64,000 nt of DNA, taken from positions 3,883,051 to 3,947,050 of the forward strand of contig LR594584.1 of NCBI GenBank assembly GCA_901538445.1, in the 5' to 3' direction. Of this stretch, positions 1-9,712 are shown piece by piece. The notes under the pieces were generated by a model. The model was not told where the DNA came from. It did no database searches and saw only the letters and a list, made by a program, of their open reading frames with translations. The position numbers and the translations under genes were made by a program. How positions within the stretch are numbered: position 1 is the first letter of the stretch; each line of letters opens with the position of its first letter. The DNA is from Gemmataceae bacterium (GTDB taxonomy: Bacteria; Planctomycetota; Planctomycetia; Gemmatales; Gemmataceae).

Positions 1-2061
1 GCGGCCGTCGGCGAGCTGAACGGCGCGGCTCCCCGGCGGCAGCCCGGGCAGGGCGGTCGCCGTCTCGGTCACCTGCGTGATGCAGTCGAGGAGTACCTCC
101 GCCCGCATGCGGCGGACCGTCTGGCGGGCGAAGTTCCGCTCGTCCCACTCGTTGGTCGGGTTCCGCTTGGTGGAGAGCTGGTACGTGCGGCTCAGGCACA
201 CGTCGCGGGCGAGCTTCTTGACGTCGAACCCGTAGGCCGCGGCCTTCTCGCCAAGGGCCGCGAGCAGGTCCGGGTTCCCGGCCGGGTTGCTCACCCGCAC
301 GTCGTCCACCGGCTCGACGATCCCGCGGCCGAAGAAGTGCGCCCACACGACGTTGCCGAAGTTCCGCGCGAACTGCGGGTTCTCGGCGCTGGCGAGCCAG
401 TCGGCGAGGGCGGCGCGGTAGTCCTGGCCCGGCTTCAGGTCGGGCACCCCCGCACCGAGGAACTTGGGCCGCACCGGCCGGTTCCCGACCGGGTGCAGCG
501 TCTCGCCGGTGCCGCTGTTGAACACCGTTAGCTCGCGGGGGTCCTGGGCGTTCTTGTACCCGAGCTGGCCGAAGAACGCGGCGAACCCGTAGTAGTCGTT
601 CATCGTCCACCGGTCGAACGGGTGGTTGTGGCACTGGGCGCACTGGATGCGGGTGCCGAGGAACACCTGGGCGACGTTCTCCGCGAGCAGTTGCGGGGTC
701 GTCTCGGTCTGGAAGTAGTTGACGGCCGGGTTCTCGAACGTGCCGCCCGCGGCCGGCAGCAGCTCGCGGACGATCTTGTCGAGCGTCGCGCCGGACCGGA
801 CCCGGTCGCGGAGCCACTTGTCGTAAAGCTGGAGCCCCTTCGGGCTGATGCCGTTGATGGTGCGGATCTGGAGCAACTCGGCCCACTTCATGACCCAGAT
901 GTCGCGGAACTCCTCGCGCTCGAGCAGCGCATCGACCAGCTTCTCGCGCTTCTTCGCGTCCGCGTCAGCGAGGAACCTCGCGCGCTCGGCCGGGGTGGGG
1001 AGCAGGCCGATCAGGTCCACGTACACCCGGCGGAGGAACGTTTCGTCGTCGCACACCTCGGACGGCACGACGTGGAGCTTGTTGAGCTTCGCGTGGACGT
1101 GGGTGTCGATGTAGTTGAGCGCCGGGGTCTTCGGGTCGGCGAACGGGGTACCGGGGCGGACGATCACCGCGGTGCCCTGGGTGAACTCGTCGAACCGGGC
1201 CAGCACGAACGCCTCGCCCGGACCGGTGCCGGTGACGACGCCGTCCTCGGCCACGGTGGCGGCCGCGTCGTTGTTGCCGACGAACACGGCGAACCGGGTC
1301 ACGTCGCGGTCGGTGCCGTCGCTGTACTTCGCCCGCACCACGATCCGCTGGGCCTCGCCCTTCGCCGCGAACACCGCCTCCTTTGGGAACACCTCGATGC
1401 CGACCGGCCGCGGGGTGTCGGCCGGGTCCTTCGGCGCGCCGGCCTCCAGCCACCGGACCAGGAGCAGGTAGTTCTCGCTCCCCGGCTCGATCCGCTTGCC
1501 GCCGGTGTGCGGCACCTTGCCCGTCGCCTTGTTGACCATCAGGCAGTCTTCGGGGGTGGCGAGGTTCACGCGGCGGCCGCCCATCTGCCGGGTGACGCGG
1601 AAGTGGTCGCCGTCCGGGTCGTACCCGAACAGCGAGAGCATGAACCCGTCCTTCCCGGACGCCGAGCCGTGGCACTTGCCGGTGTTGCACCCGACCCGGG
1701 TGAGTACCGGCATCACGTCGGTGCGGAACCGCACGTCGCCGGCTTCGGTCGAGCGGGCCACCGTGACCGGCACCTTCACCGCGTGCGCCCCGAGGGTGAC
1801 GGTGAGGGTCGCGGTCCCGTCGGCGGTCGGGGCGAGGAACGCGTTCCGCACCTCGGCGACCGGCTTGTCGAGCGCGAACGCCGCCGCGGCGGTCACGTCG
1901 CGGGTGCTGCCGTCGGCGAACTCGGCCTGGACGACGAGCCCCTGGCGGTCCCGCGCGCCGGTCAGTTCGACCGCGGCCGGCGCGACGGTGACCCGCACGG
2001 GCTCGGCCGCCGCGGCCGGGAGCGCGAACAACAGGGATGAAGCGATCAGCGCGAGACGCAT
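1..2061 (-). CDS. DUF1549/DUF1553 exported protein with heme-like CxxCH motifs (partial, C-terminus beyond window)
   Basis: The first 687 codons of a planctomycete-type surface protein; the reading frame runs off the left edge of the window. An Ala-rich signal peptide covers residues 1-19. Two Ig-like (BIG2-type) segments follow at about 22-105 and 217-300. A CNTGKCHG motif near residue 124 and a CAQCHNHPFDRW motif near 475 resemble c-type heme attachment sites of the planctomycete cytochrome (PSCyt) families. DUF1549 spans about 330-540 and DUF1553 begins near 600. The start is the ATG at 2061, directly before the signal peptide. It is the last visible gene of a minus-strand set (PPC protein 50 nt upstream, DUF1501 protein before that). 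DUF1553/DUF1549 and DUF1501 proteins are repeatedly paired in planctomycetes; a role in polysaccharide handling or extracytoplasmic redox is only inferred. No reaction can be assigned. Confidence 0.9.
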   Translation of the reverse strand, partial: MRLALIASSLLFALPAAAAEPVRVTVAPAAVELTGARDRQGLVVQAEFADGSTRDVTAAAAFALDKPVAEVRNAFLAPTADGTATLTVTLGAHAVKVPVTVARSTEAGDVRFRTDVMPVLTRVGCNTGKCHGSASGKDGFMLSLFGYDPDGDHFRVTRQMGGRRVNLATPEDCLMVNKATGKVPHTGGKRIEPGSENYLLLVRWLEAGAPKDPADTPRPVGIEVFPKEAVFAAKGEAQRIVVRAKYSDGTDRDVTRFAVFVGNNDAAATVAEDGVVTGTGPGEAFVLARFDEFTQGTAVIVRPGTPFADPKTPALNYIDTHVHAKLNKLHVVPSEVCDDETFLRRVYVDLIGLLPTPAERARFLADADAKKREKLVDALLEREEFRDIWVMKWAELLQIRTINGISPKGLQLYDKWLRDRVRSGATLDKIVRELLPAAGGTFENPAVNYFQTETTPQLLAENVAQVFLGTRIQCAQCHNHPFDRWTMNDYYGFAAFFGQLGYKNAQDPRELTVFNSGTGETLHPVGNRPVRPKFLGAGVPDLKPGQDYRAALADWLASAENPQFARNFGNVVWAHFFGRGIVEPVDDVRVSNPAGNPDLLAALGEKAAAYGFDVKKLARDVCLSRTYQLSTKRNPTNEWDERNFARQTVRRMRAEVLLDCITQVTETATALPGLPPGSRAVQLADGR

Positions 2062-2110
2062 ACCGGGAACTCCGAGGGTGTTCGTTGGTGACCGCGGCCG
2101 GGGGGCGGCG

Positions 2111-4570
2111 TTACTTCGACTTCTCTTGCTGCCGGAGCGCGTCGAGGGGGCTGAGCGGCTTGCCCGCGGCGTCGGTCTTCACCGCGCCCGGGGCGTCCAC
2201 CTTGAGCGCCCCGCCGCGGCCCACGCGGTACACGACCTTCTGCCCGCCGACCGTCCCGGCCAGTTCGCACACGAGCGCGTCGTGCGCGCCGACCGGGGTC
2301 GTCGCGTCCGCGGTCACGACGAACTCGACCTGCTTCGCCCCGCCCCGCACCTCGACGGGCTGGGCGGCGGCGCGCGGCGGGAGCCCGTCGAGCTTGGCCG
2401 TGAAGGTGCCCGCCGGCACCACGCCCTCGAGGGCGAGGACGACCTTCACGGCCTTCCCCTGCTCCACCACCGCCGGGGCGAACGCGCCCTTGACCGGCGG
2501 GGCCGCGAGGGTCACGGCCCGCATCTCCGAGGCGACCGGCGTGAACCCCTCGATCACCTTCCGGCGGCGGCCCCGCCCGGCCGGGGGCGCGTCGGGTGTG
2601 CCCAGGCCGTTCATGCCGACCACGAGCGGGTCGCGGTCCCCGCGGCCGGGCCGGGCCACCTCCGCCTCGGCGACCAGCTTCCACTCGCCGAGGTCGGCCG
2701 CCGGGCTCGCGACGAGCGTGACCACGGCCTCGGACTTGTCCGCGGGAATGGTCACGGTTGTCGGCACCTCCACGCCCGGGGGCAGGCACGGGAACGACAC
2801 CGCGACCGGCTCGGCGAAGTCCTTCGCCCGGGTGACGCGCACGGTCACGTCGAGCGTGCCGTCGGCGGCGAGCGGCCCGGCCGGGGGGAGAAGGGTCAGG
2901 GCGAGGGGCGAGGGGTCGATGACCACGACCGCGAGCTTGTCGAGCGTCACGGCGTGCATGCCCGAGTCGCCCGGCCCGCGGACCATGACGAGTTCCTGGG
3001 CGAACCCGCCGGTCACCGGGCGGGTCGCGTCCCCGGCGGTGCCGGTGAGCGGGACCAGCTTGCCGCCGATCGGGGCGTCAGCGGCCGCCTCGAACACGAC
3101 CGGCAGCAGGTACTCGCCGGCCGCGACGGTGCCGAGCCCGACCTTTACGCCCGCGGGCAGTTCGCCGCACGTGAGCGCGACCGGCCCGTCGACGCGGTCG
3201 CGGCGGACGCCAAGGAACGCCGTCACCCGGCCGCCGCGGGGCACGGCGATCACGTGCCGGTCCTGCGACTTGCGGACCCGCTCGGGGAGGAAGACCGTGA
3301 GGCCCGGCTGCGGGCGGTCGAGTTCGACCCGGTAGATGAACGCCGGGCCGCCCTGCTTCCGCTTGTCGGTGACCCGGACCAGGTACTCGCCGTCGGCCGG
3401 GACGACCACCACCACGCGGCTGTCGTGGGTCTCGTCGTCGTCGTTCTGCGCCACCAGGGTGCCGCCGGCGGTGAACACCGCGACGACCGTATCGACGGGC
3501 GACCCGCTCCGGTAGGCGAACGCCTGCACGTCGATCACGTCGCCCTTCTTCGCGAGGAACCGGAAGTGATCGACGTCGCCGGCCTTCTCGATGATGCCGT
3601 TGAACGCGACCGGCCACGCGGCCGCCGCCTTCGTCGCCGCGGGGTCGTCGTTCGGCTCGGTCTCGTTCACGTTCGGGAACGGCGAGACGCGGAACGGGTT
3701 GGGGGTCGGGGCGGTGCCGCCAGCGTCGCCCGGGTAGAACTCGAATGGGGTGCCGGCCGCGGGAAGAGCGAGCTTCGCGTCGCGGTCGCCGGCCGCGTCG
3801 AACAGCCTCAACGCGACCTCGGTGCCGGCCTGGGCCCCGGCGGGGTACACGGCGGCCGGCCGCGGGAACGTGCCGATGTGGAGCAGGTAGCGGTGGTTGT
3901 CGCCGCCGCCGCGGTTGGCGTCGCGGACCTCGACGGCGTAGGTGCCGTCGGCCGGCGCGACGAGCGACACGAACGGGTCCTGGCGGAACAGCGGGGTGTC
4001 GTCGGCGAACGCGAGTTGCTTGCCGTCGGGGCCGTAGGCGGTCAGCACGGTGTCTGTCGCCTCGACGCCGAGGCGGACGCCCTCGACCTCGGCCGAGAGC
4101 CGCTGCCCCTTCTTGAGCTCGACCGCGTAGAAGTCGGTGTCGCCCGCGTCGAGCACCGCGGCGACGGTCGTGTTGAGCGGCACCACCTGGGCGTGCGTGC
4201 GGTCCCCGTGCGCGTCGGCCTCGGGGGCCACCGGGAACGACGTGACCCGGAACGTGCGGACCTCCGACGCCCCGCCGGCCGTGCGGAGCCGGAAGGCGTG
4301 CAACCCGAGGCGGCAGTCGGCGGCCGCGCGGAGCGTCGCGACCACCTCGTTCTCGCTCGTGCCCTCGACCTTCGTGCAGACCACGCCGGGCGAGTAGAGC
4401 ATCAGCTCCTGCGGGCCGGTGAGCCGCGCCCCGGCGAGCGTGAGGGTGAACTCGGTGCCGCGGCGGCCGGCCCCCGGCGACACCGACTCGACCGTGGGCG
4501 GTGCCGCGGCGGACGCGGCACCGCAGGAGACGCACAGGCCGCAGAGAAAGGCTGTCAGGCAACGAAGCAT
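2111..4570 (-). CDS. Exported protein with PPC (pre-peptidase C-terminal) domains
   Basis: An 819-residue exported protein. The signal peptide (about 1-23) contains cysteines. The segment after it, with VESVSPGAGRRGTEF, resembles an IPT/TIG-type Ig fold. Two PPC-like beta-sandwich domains follow: about 120-230 (DTDFYAVELKKGQRLSAEVE) and about 300-405 (NETEPNDDP, GDVDHFRFLAKKGD). The C-terminal half is beta-rich and Ig-like with no visible catalytic motif. PPC domains are usually non-catalytic modules in secreted enzymes. Here they sit between a DUF1501 gene (stop 62 nt upstream of this start) and a DUF1549/DUF1553 gene, an arrangement known in planctomycetes, so the three products probably act together at the cell surface. 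The substrate is unknown. The start is the ATG that gives a clean signal peptide. Confidence 0.85.
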   Translation of the reverse strand: MLRCLTAFLCGLCVSCGAASAAAPPTVESVSPGAGRRGTEFTLTLAGARLTGPQELMLYSPGVVCTKVEGTSENEVVATLRAAADCRLGLHAFRLRTAGGASEVRTFRVTSFPVAPEADAHGDRTHAQVVPLNTTVAAVLDAGDTDFYAVELKKGQRLSAEVEGVRLGVEATDTVLTAYGPDGKQLAFADDTPLFRQDPFVSLVAPADGTYAVEVRDANRGGGDNHRYLLHIGTFPRPAAVYPAGAQAGTEVALRLFDAAGDRDAKLALPAAGTPFEFYPGDAGGTAPTPNPFRVSPFPNVNETEPNDDPAATKAAAAWPVAFNGIIEKAGDVDHFRFLAKKGDVIDVQAFAYRSGSPVDTVVAVFTAGGTLVAQNDDDETHDSRVVVVVPADGEYLVRVTDKRKQGGPAFIYRVELDRPQPGLTVFLPERVRKSQDRHVIAVPRGGRVTAFLGVRRDRVDGPVALTCGELPAGVKVGLGTVAAGEYLLPVVFEAAADAPIGGKLVPLTGTAGDATRPVTGGFAQELVMVRGPGDSGMHAVTLDKLAVVVIDPSPLALTLLPPAGPLAADGTLDVTVRVTRAKDFAEPVAVSFPCLPPGVEVPTTVTIPADKSEAVVTLVASPAADLGEWKLVAEAEVARPGRGDRDPLVVGMNGLGTPDAPPAGRGRRRKVIEGFTPVASEMRAVTLAAPPVKGAFAPAVVEQGKAVKVVLALEGVVPAGTFTAKLDGLPPRAAAQPVEVRGGAKQVEFVVTADATTPVGAHDALVCELAGTVGGQKVVYRVGRGGALKVDAPGAVKTDAAGKPLSPLDALRQQEKSK

Positions 4571-4631
4571 TTCGGGAACTCCGGGTGTCGGTCTCTCGCT
4601 GCGGCTCGCGTGTACTGCGTGGAGCGGCCCG

Positions 4632-5993
4632 TCAGGACAGCAGGGCCTTGACGACCTTGCCGTTCATGACGATCTGCTGGGGCCGGTTGCCCGGGGACAT
4701 GAGGTCCTTGCGGGCGTCGATGCCGAGCAGGTGGTACAGCGTGTGCGCGTAGTCCTCGATCCCCAGGGCGCTCTGCTTGGGCTCGGCGGCCAGGGCGTCG
4801 CTCGCCCCGTACACCTGGCCGCGCTTCACGCCGCCGCCGGCCAGCGCGAGGCTGAACACCCGCGGCCAGTGGTCGCGGCCGCCGCCGGCGTTCACCTTCG
4901 GGGTGCGGCCGAACTCGCTGTTCACCACGATCAGCGTCTCGTCGAGCAGGCCGCGCTGGTCCAGGTCGGTGATCAGGCCGGCGAGGGCGATGTCGAGGAC
5001 CGGCATCTGGGCCTCGATCCCGCGGTAGTGGTACGCGTGCGTGTCCCACGACCCGAAGGTGACCGACACGAACCGGGCCCCGGCCTCGACCAGCCGGCGG
5101 GCGATCAGGAACCGGGCCGCGCCGCCGTTGCGGAACGCGAGCGGGCCGCTGAGCCCGGCCATGCCGTACAGCTTCTTGGTCTCCTCGGTCTCGTCCTTGA
5201 GGCTGAACGCGGCCTTCACCGTGGGCGACGACAGCATCCCGTAGGCCCGCTGGTAGAAGCTGTCCATCGCGGCGAGGGAGTCCTCCCGCTCGGACTTCGC
5301 GAAGTGATCGTCCACCAGCTCCTTCCACTCCTTGCGGGCGGCGAACCGGGCGTCGTCCACGCCCTTCGCGAGCGTCAGGTCGCGGACCGCGAAGCCGGGG
5401 CGGCCGGGGTCGGTGCCGAGGGCGAACGGGCCGTACTGGTTGCTCAGGTAGCCGCTCCCGAGGTACTGGCTGCCGGCCGTGGGGACGACGATGTACGGGG
5501 GCATGTCGTTCCGCACGCCCAACTCGTGGGCGGTCACGCTGCCCAGGCTCGGGTACGTCAGGGCCGGGCTCGGCCGGTACCCGGTGAACATGCTGTGCTC
5601 GCCGCGGCTGTGGTCCACCTCGGTGTGGGTCATGCTGCGGACCACGGTCATCTTGTCGGCGACCTCGGCGCACCTCGCCATGTGCTCGCTGAACCGGACC
5701 CCGGCGAGCTTCGTCTGCACCGTCCCGAGGACGCCGCGGTACTCCGCCGGCGCGTCCGGCTTCGGGTCGAAGCTGTCCATGTGGGCGAACCCGCCCTGGA
5801 GGTACACGTGGATCACCGACTTCGCCTTCGCCTCGACCTTCTTGCCGGCCGGCTGGGCCGCTTCGAGCTTCAGCACGTCGCCGAGGGTCAGACCGAGGCC
5901 GCCGACCACGCCGACCCGGATCAGGTCGCGGCGGGTCGGGCGGGCGAAGTGGGCGGGGTCGGCGTGCCAGGTGCCGGGTTGCGGGGTGTTCAT
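4632..5993 (-). CDS. DUF1501 domain-containing protein with Tat-like signal
   Basis: A 453-residue DUF1501 protein, a sulfatase/alkaline-phosphatase-fold family abundant in planctomycetes. The N-terminus has a twin-arginine-type signal (RRDLIRVGVVGGLGL, starting near residue 21), which points to folded export. The core contains HVYLQGGFAHMDSFDPKPD, VVNSEFGRTPK and GGGRDHWP, all characteristic of the family. The frame stays open upstream, but the ATG at 5993 is the one that places the Tat motif correctly. It lies 71 nt after the DNRLRE gene and 61 nt before the PPC gene, in the run of exported proteins headed by the sigma factor. The enzymatic activity of DUF1501 proteins is not established. 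The partnership with DUF1549/DUF1553 proteins is inferred from gene order. Confidence 0.92.
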   Translation of the reverse strand: MNTPQPGTWHADPAHFARPTRRDLIRVGVVGGLGLTLGDVLKLEAAQPAGKKVEAKAKSVIHVYLQGGFAHMDSFDPKPDAPAEYRGVLGTVQTKLAGVRFSEHMARCAEVADKMTVVRSMTHTEVDHSRGEHSMFTGYRPSPALTYPSLGSVTAHELGVRNDMPPYIVVPTAGSQYLGSGYLSNQYGPFALGTDPGRPGFAVRDLTLAKGVDDARFAARKEWKELVDDHFAKSEREDSLAAMDSFYQRAYGMLSSPTVKAAFSLKDETEETKKLYGMAGLSGPLAFRNGGAARFLIARRLVEAGARFVSVTFGSWDTHAYHYRGIEAQMPVLDIALAGLITDLDQRGLLDETLIVVNSEFGRTPKVNAGGGRDHWPRVFSLALAGGGVKRGQVYGASDALAAEPKQSALGIEDYAHTLYHLLGIDARKDLMSPGNRPQQIVMNGKVVKALLS

Positions 5994-6064
5994 GGTCTCC
6001 GGTGGGGTTGTGGGGTGCTGGTTGCTGGTCGCTGTTGTGGGTCGCTGGAACTCGTCTGGTCGCA

Positions 6065-6733
6065 CTACTTCGCGGGCGGGGTGAACTCGACGACGAGCTT
6101 GGGCCGCTGCTTCACGTCGTCGAACTCGGACGTGTAGAAGTCCCACCCGTTGCCGGCGGTGTTGATGAACACCCAGCCGTGGTTCGGCTTGCCGTTGGCC
6201 CACGCCTGCACCGCGTCGGTCGCGTCGAACGGGATCGCGGACGTGCTGGCCGAGATCTTGCCGAACGTGAACCCGTCCTTCTGCTTCGAGGCCTCGAGCC
6301 CGTCGGCGGTCACGCCCCCGACCAGGCTGGCCCACGTCGCGGTCGCCTTCCAGGGCACCAGCATCCGGTGCAGGTGAACGGTGCTGCCCTCGTCGAACGC
6401 GGGGACGATGAGGGTCGCCGAGTGGACCGCCGAGCCGGGCGGGACCTGGCCGGGCTTGGTGCCGATGATGTTCTCGAACCGCATCAGCACCTGGCTCTCG
6501 CCGCCGTCGTTGTCGGCGTCCGAGCTGGCGTTCGGGTTCCCTTCGAGGCACGTGTGCGGGGCCACCGCCCAGATCTCGAGGTCCACGGTGCCGGCGTACC
6601 CGTTCACGCCCTGTTGGAACGCGACCGTCTTCTTCTCGCCGGTGCCGGTCGGGGGCGCGGGGGCGGGGTCGGCGCACACCGCCGCGGCGGCCAGGGCGAG
6701 CGCGACCGCGAGTGCCGCGGGAGCCGTTCTCAT
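6065..6733 (-). CDS. DNRLRE domain-containing exported protein
   Basis: A 222-residue protein with an Ala-rich signal peptide (1-21) and one DNRLRE-type beta-sandwich domain. The landmarks are SQVLMRFENI, SATLIVPAFDEGSTVHLHRML, FDATDAVQAWANGKPNHGWVF and the closing strand KLVVEFTPPAK. DNRLRE domains are structural or carbohydrate-associated modules of secreted proteins. The ATG overlaps the stop of the upstream sigma-factor gene by 4 nt (ATGA), so translational coupling is likely and the two genes should share a transcript. No catalytic residues can be named. Confidence 0.88.
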   Translation of the reverse strand: MRTAPAALAVALALAAAAVCADPAPAPPTGTGEKKTVAFQQGVNGYAGTVDLEIWAVAPHTCLEGNPNASSDADNDGGESQVLMRFENIIGTKPGQVPPGSAVHSATLIVPAFDEGSTVHLHRMLVPWKATATWASLVGGVTADGLEASKQKDGFTFGKISASTSAIPFDATDAVQAWANGKPNHGWVFINTAGNGWDFYTSEFDDVKQRPKLVVEFTPPAK

Positions 6734-9561
6734 GGGGTCTCTCCTTCTGTCGGGACCACGTCCGGGAGGACGAGCGTCCGGCCGGGCTCGATGGTGAACG
6801 TTCCGACTACCGCCTTGGCGGTGCCGGCGTGGACGGCGATCCGGTACTCCGCGCCCGGGACGAGCGCGGTCAGTTCCGCGACCCCGGCGGCGTCCGTCGT
6901 GCGGCGCGTGGGGTAGTTCGCGGCGTCGAACCAGTCGGTCGGCTGCGGGTCGGACACGGTGGGCTCGCCGGGCCGCCGGTCGCGGGCGACGAGGAGCGAC
7001 ACGGTGACCTCCCGCCCGGCCGCGGGGGCCCCGTCCGGCCCGACGACGCGGACCCGCACGGTCCCGCACGGCGCGAGCTTCACGGGCGGCACCGGCGCGT
7101 CGGGCGAGACATCGACGACCCCGCCGACCTTCGCGACCGGGTCGAGGAGGTACACGCGGGTGACCCACCCGGCGCGGCACCCGGGGACCGCGAACCGGCC
7201 GTCCCGCACGGGCAGGGCGACGCTCGCGTACGGTCGCACCGGCGACCCCCGCCCGGAGCAGAGCAAGAAGGCGTTCGCCCCGGCCGCCTCCGCGACCGTG
7301 CCCGTCACGGCCGCCCCGGCCGGCAGGCCGAGCGCGAGCGGCGGGAGGTCGCCGGCGGCGGGCACGTCGATGCGGGCGACGTGGTGGGCGAAGAGCGTTG
7401 TCGTCGAGCCCGGCACCTGGGCCGCGACCGGCGGGTGGCCGAGGGTCGGGCCGTGGGCGCGGACCGAGCACGCCCCGGGGAGCACGGCGAGCCGGAACCG
7501 GCCGCCCGCGTCGGTCCGGGTCAGGGCGTCGCGGCCCACGAGCACGTCGTCGCGCCACTCGGGCTTCGTGGCCCCCTCGCGGCCCCAGTGGACGGCCGCG
7601 CCCGCCACGCCCCGGCCGCCGGCGTCGGTCACCGTGCCGGTCAGCCACCGCCCCGCGGGCAACCGCACGACCGGCGCGAGCGCGGGCTCCTCGCCCACGG
7701 TCACCGCCTGCCGCACGCCGACGAGCGGTTCGTCGCCCGCCGGCGGGTGGACGAGGATCTCGACCCGGTCGCCCCGCGCCACCTCGACGCGGACCCGGCC
7801 GTCCGGCCCGGTGACGGCATCGATGTCGGCCGGGACCGTGAGCGCCCCCAGGATCGCGTGGTCCGCGGCGCAGAAGTGGGCGTGGGACCGGAGCCGGTCG
7901 GTGATGACGGTGACGTGCGCCCCGGCGACCGGGCGGTCGCCCTCCGCGGCCCGCACCTCGACGGTCAGCGGGACGGCCGGTTCGACCCGGTAAGCGGTCC
8001 GGTCCCCGGCCGGCCGGTCGAGGCGGAACGTGTCGGTCGCGAACCGCGGGTCGGCGACCCGGACCCAGACGTTCTCCGCGGTGCCCAGGCGGGGAATGGC
8101 GAACCGCCCCTCCGCGTCGGCCCGCACCGGCTCGGGCCAGCCCGGGGGCCGCTGCCGCTCGGCCCCGACGACCGGCTCGGACACGGCGCACCCCACCCGC
8201 ACGACCTCGACCCGGGCACCGGCCGCCGGCTCCCCGGACCCGAGCACCAGCCGCCCGCTCAGAACCGCCCCGCCGGTGAGCCGCAGCTCGACGTCGCCGC
8301 GGGCCCCCATCCGCACCGGCACCGAGGCCGGGGCGAGGCCGGGAGCGGACGCGCGGACGGTCACGACCCGGTCCGCGAACCACGTCGCGAAGTCGTCGGA
8401 CACGCGGAGCGCGAACCGCCCGCCGGCGTCGGTGGTCGCCCGTTCGAGAACCTCGTCGCGGAGCCCGCGCTCGCCCGGGGCGAACGGCCGGCGGGCCAGC
8501 GCGACAACCTCGGCACCGGCGACCGGTTGCCCGTCGGCCCCCCGGACCACGCCGGCCACCTCGCCGCGGGGGCGGTCCCGGACCGGGGCCGGGGCGGGCG
8601 CGAGTGCGCCTTGCGCGGGTGCGGGTGCGGGCTCGGGGGGCTCGCGCGGCGGAAGGGCCAGCGCGAGCACGGCGGCCGCGACGACCGTTCCGACGAGGAC
8701 CGCGGCCGCGAGGGCCCGGACCAACGAGGCCCCGACGGCACCCGTGGTTCCGGCGGCGAGCCACCCCGCCCGGCCCGCGGGGAGCACGCCCGAGCGGGCG
8801 ACGCCCAGACCCGCCTCGACCGTGCGGGCGAGGAGCAGCGGGCGGGCGGCGTAGGCCACCGGGGCGCACAGCACCGACGCCCCGCCGGTGACCATTCCCA
8901 CCGCCGCCGGGCCGTGCCGCGCGAGCCGCTGCCGGAGCCGGGCCTGGGCCTGTTGGTACCTGCGGTGAACGGCCGCCGTGGAGCACCCGAGTTCGTGCGC
9001 GGCATCGGCGTACGTGCGGCCTTCGAGGCAGATGAGGACCAAGACCGCTCGCTCGCACGTGGGGAGTTGAGAGAGTTCGTCGTCGAGCAGGACGCGGAGG
9101 TCGGTGGGCTGGGCCTCGCCCGCCTGGTTCGCAACCTCCGCCAGCCGCCCCTCGATGCGGCGCTGGCGGGCGATCGAGCGGTGCAGGTCGATGGCGCACG
9201 CCCGCGCCACGCGGTGCAGCCACCCGGCCAGCGGCCCACGGGCCTCGACCCGGTCGGCGTCCCGGGCCAGGCGGAGGAACGTCGCCTGGAGCGCGTCCTC
9301 CGCGTCGGCGGCGTTCCGCAGCACGCGGAAGCACACGCCCCAGACCATCTCCCCGTGCCGCCCCACCAGGGTGCCGAACGCCTGCTCGTCGCGCTTCTGC
9401 GCGAACCACCGGAGCAGTTCGGCGTCGGTCCGCGTGTCCTCCCGCCAGGAGGCCACGACGAAGCGGAGCTGGTTGAGGAGCAGCGAACCGGCCTTTGGTG
9501 CCACGCGGGTGCTCTCATCGTCCGGGCGAGACACGGGTAAACCGTTACGGGGGGGCCGCAT
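6730..9561 (-). CDS. ECF-type sigma-70 factor fused to a transmembrane segment and carboxypeptidase-regulatory-like repeats
   Basis: A 943-residue fusion. The sigma-70 region 2 lies at about 50-120 (DEQAFGTLVGRHGEMVWGVC, ALQATFLRLAR) and region 4 at about 140-195 (LPTCERAVLVLICLEGRTYA and a helix-turn-helix AAHELGCSTAAVHRRY). A hydrophobic membrane segment follows near 275-300. About 600 residues of tandem Ig-like carboxypeptidase-regulatory/Big-type repeats complete the protein (GVVRGADGQPVAGAEV, TVTDAGGRGVAGAAVHW and similar). An ordinary ECF factor ends near residue 200. The start at 9561 is preceded by GGAGAGGGGCGAG; a longer frame up to 9618 is possible. The stop overlaps the DNRLRE start. 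Planctomycetes are known to have ECF factors with large C-terminal extensions. A membrane-tethered, surface-sensing regulator of the following operon is my inference. Confidence 0.9.
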   Translation of the reverse strand: MRPPRNGLPVSRPDDESTRVAPKAGSLLLNQLRFVVASWREDTRTDAELLRWFAQKRDEQAFGTLVGRHGEMVWGVCFRVLRNAADAEDALQATFLRLARDADRVEARGPLAGWLHRVARACAIDLHRSIARQRRIEGRLAEVANQAGEAQPTDLRVLLDDELSQLPTCERAVLVLICLEGRTYADAAHELGCSTAAVHRRYQQAQARLRQRLARHGPAAVGMVTGGASVLCAPVAYAARPLLLARTVEAGLGVARSGVLPAGRAGWLAAGTTGAVGASLVRALAAAVLVGTVVAAAVLALALPPREPPEPAPAPAQGALAPAPAPVRDRPRGEVAGVVRGADGQPVAGAEVVALARRPFAPGERGLRDEVLERATTDAGGRFALRVSDDFATWFADRVVTVRASAPGLAPASVPVRMGARGDVELRLTGGAVLSGRLVLGSGEPAAGARVEVVRVGCAVSEPVVGAERQRPPGWPEPVRADAEGRFAIPRLGTAENVWVRVADPRFATDTFRLDRPAGDRTAYRVEPAVPLTVEVRAAEGDRPVAGAHVTVITDRLRSHAHFCAADHAILGALTVPADIDAVTGPDGRVRVEVARGDRVEILVHPPAGDEPLVGVRQAVTVGEEPALAPVVRLPAGRWLTGTVTDAGGRGVAGAAVHWGREGATKPEWRDDVLVGRDALTRTDAGGRFRLAVLPGACSVRAHGPTLGHPPVAAQVPGSTTTLFAHHVARIDVPAAGDLPPLALGLPAGAAVTGTVAEAAGANAFLLCSGRGSPVRPYASVALPVRDGRFAVPGCRAGWVTRVYLLDPVAKVGGVVDVSPDAPVPPVKLAPCGTVRVRVVGPDGAPAAGREVTVSLLVARDRRPGEPTVSDPQPTDWFDAANYPTRRTTDAAGVAELTALVPGAEYRIAVHAGTAKAVVGTFTIEPGRTLVLPDVVPTEGETP

Positions 9562-9712
9562 TTCTCGCCCCTCTCCGACATTAACCAGAGCTTCGCACGA
9601 CCCACACCGTCCGCCCACGCCGTCCCCGGACGGTTCCGGGGGGCGGCACCGCCCGTAACCGTAGCCCCCTGCGGTGCTTCGGCCGGCACCGCCGCCCCGG
9701 GAGACGCAGACC

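Noticed and set aside
1496..4651. A 1051-codon plus-strand frame over the DUF1549 and PPC genes
   Set aside because: Shadow of the two minus-strand genes, low-complexity translation, no ribosome binding site or domain.
6065..9540. Very long alternative frames on both strands of the sigma-factor gene
   Set aside because: Only the 6730-9561 minus frame contains sigma region 2 and 4 motifs and natural residue composition.
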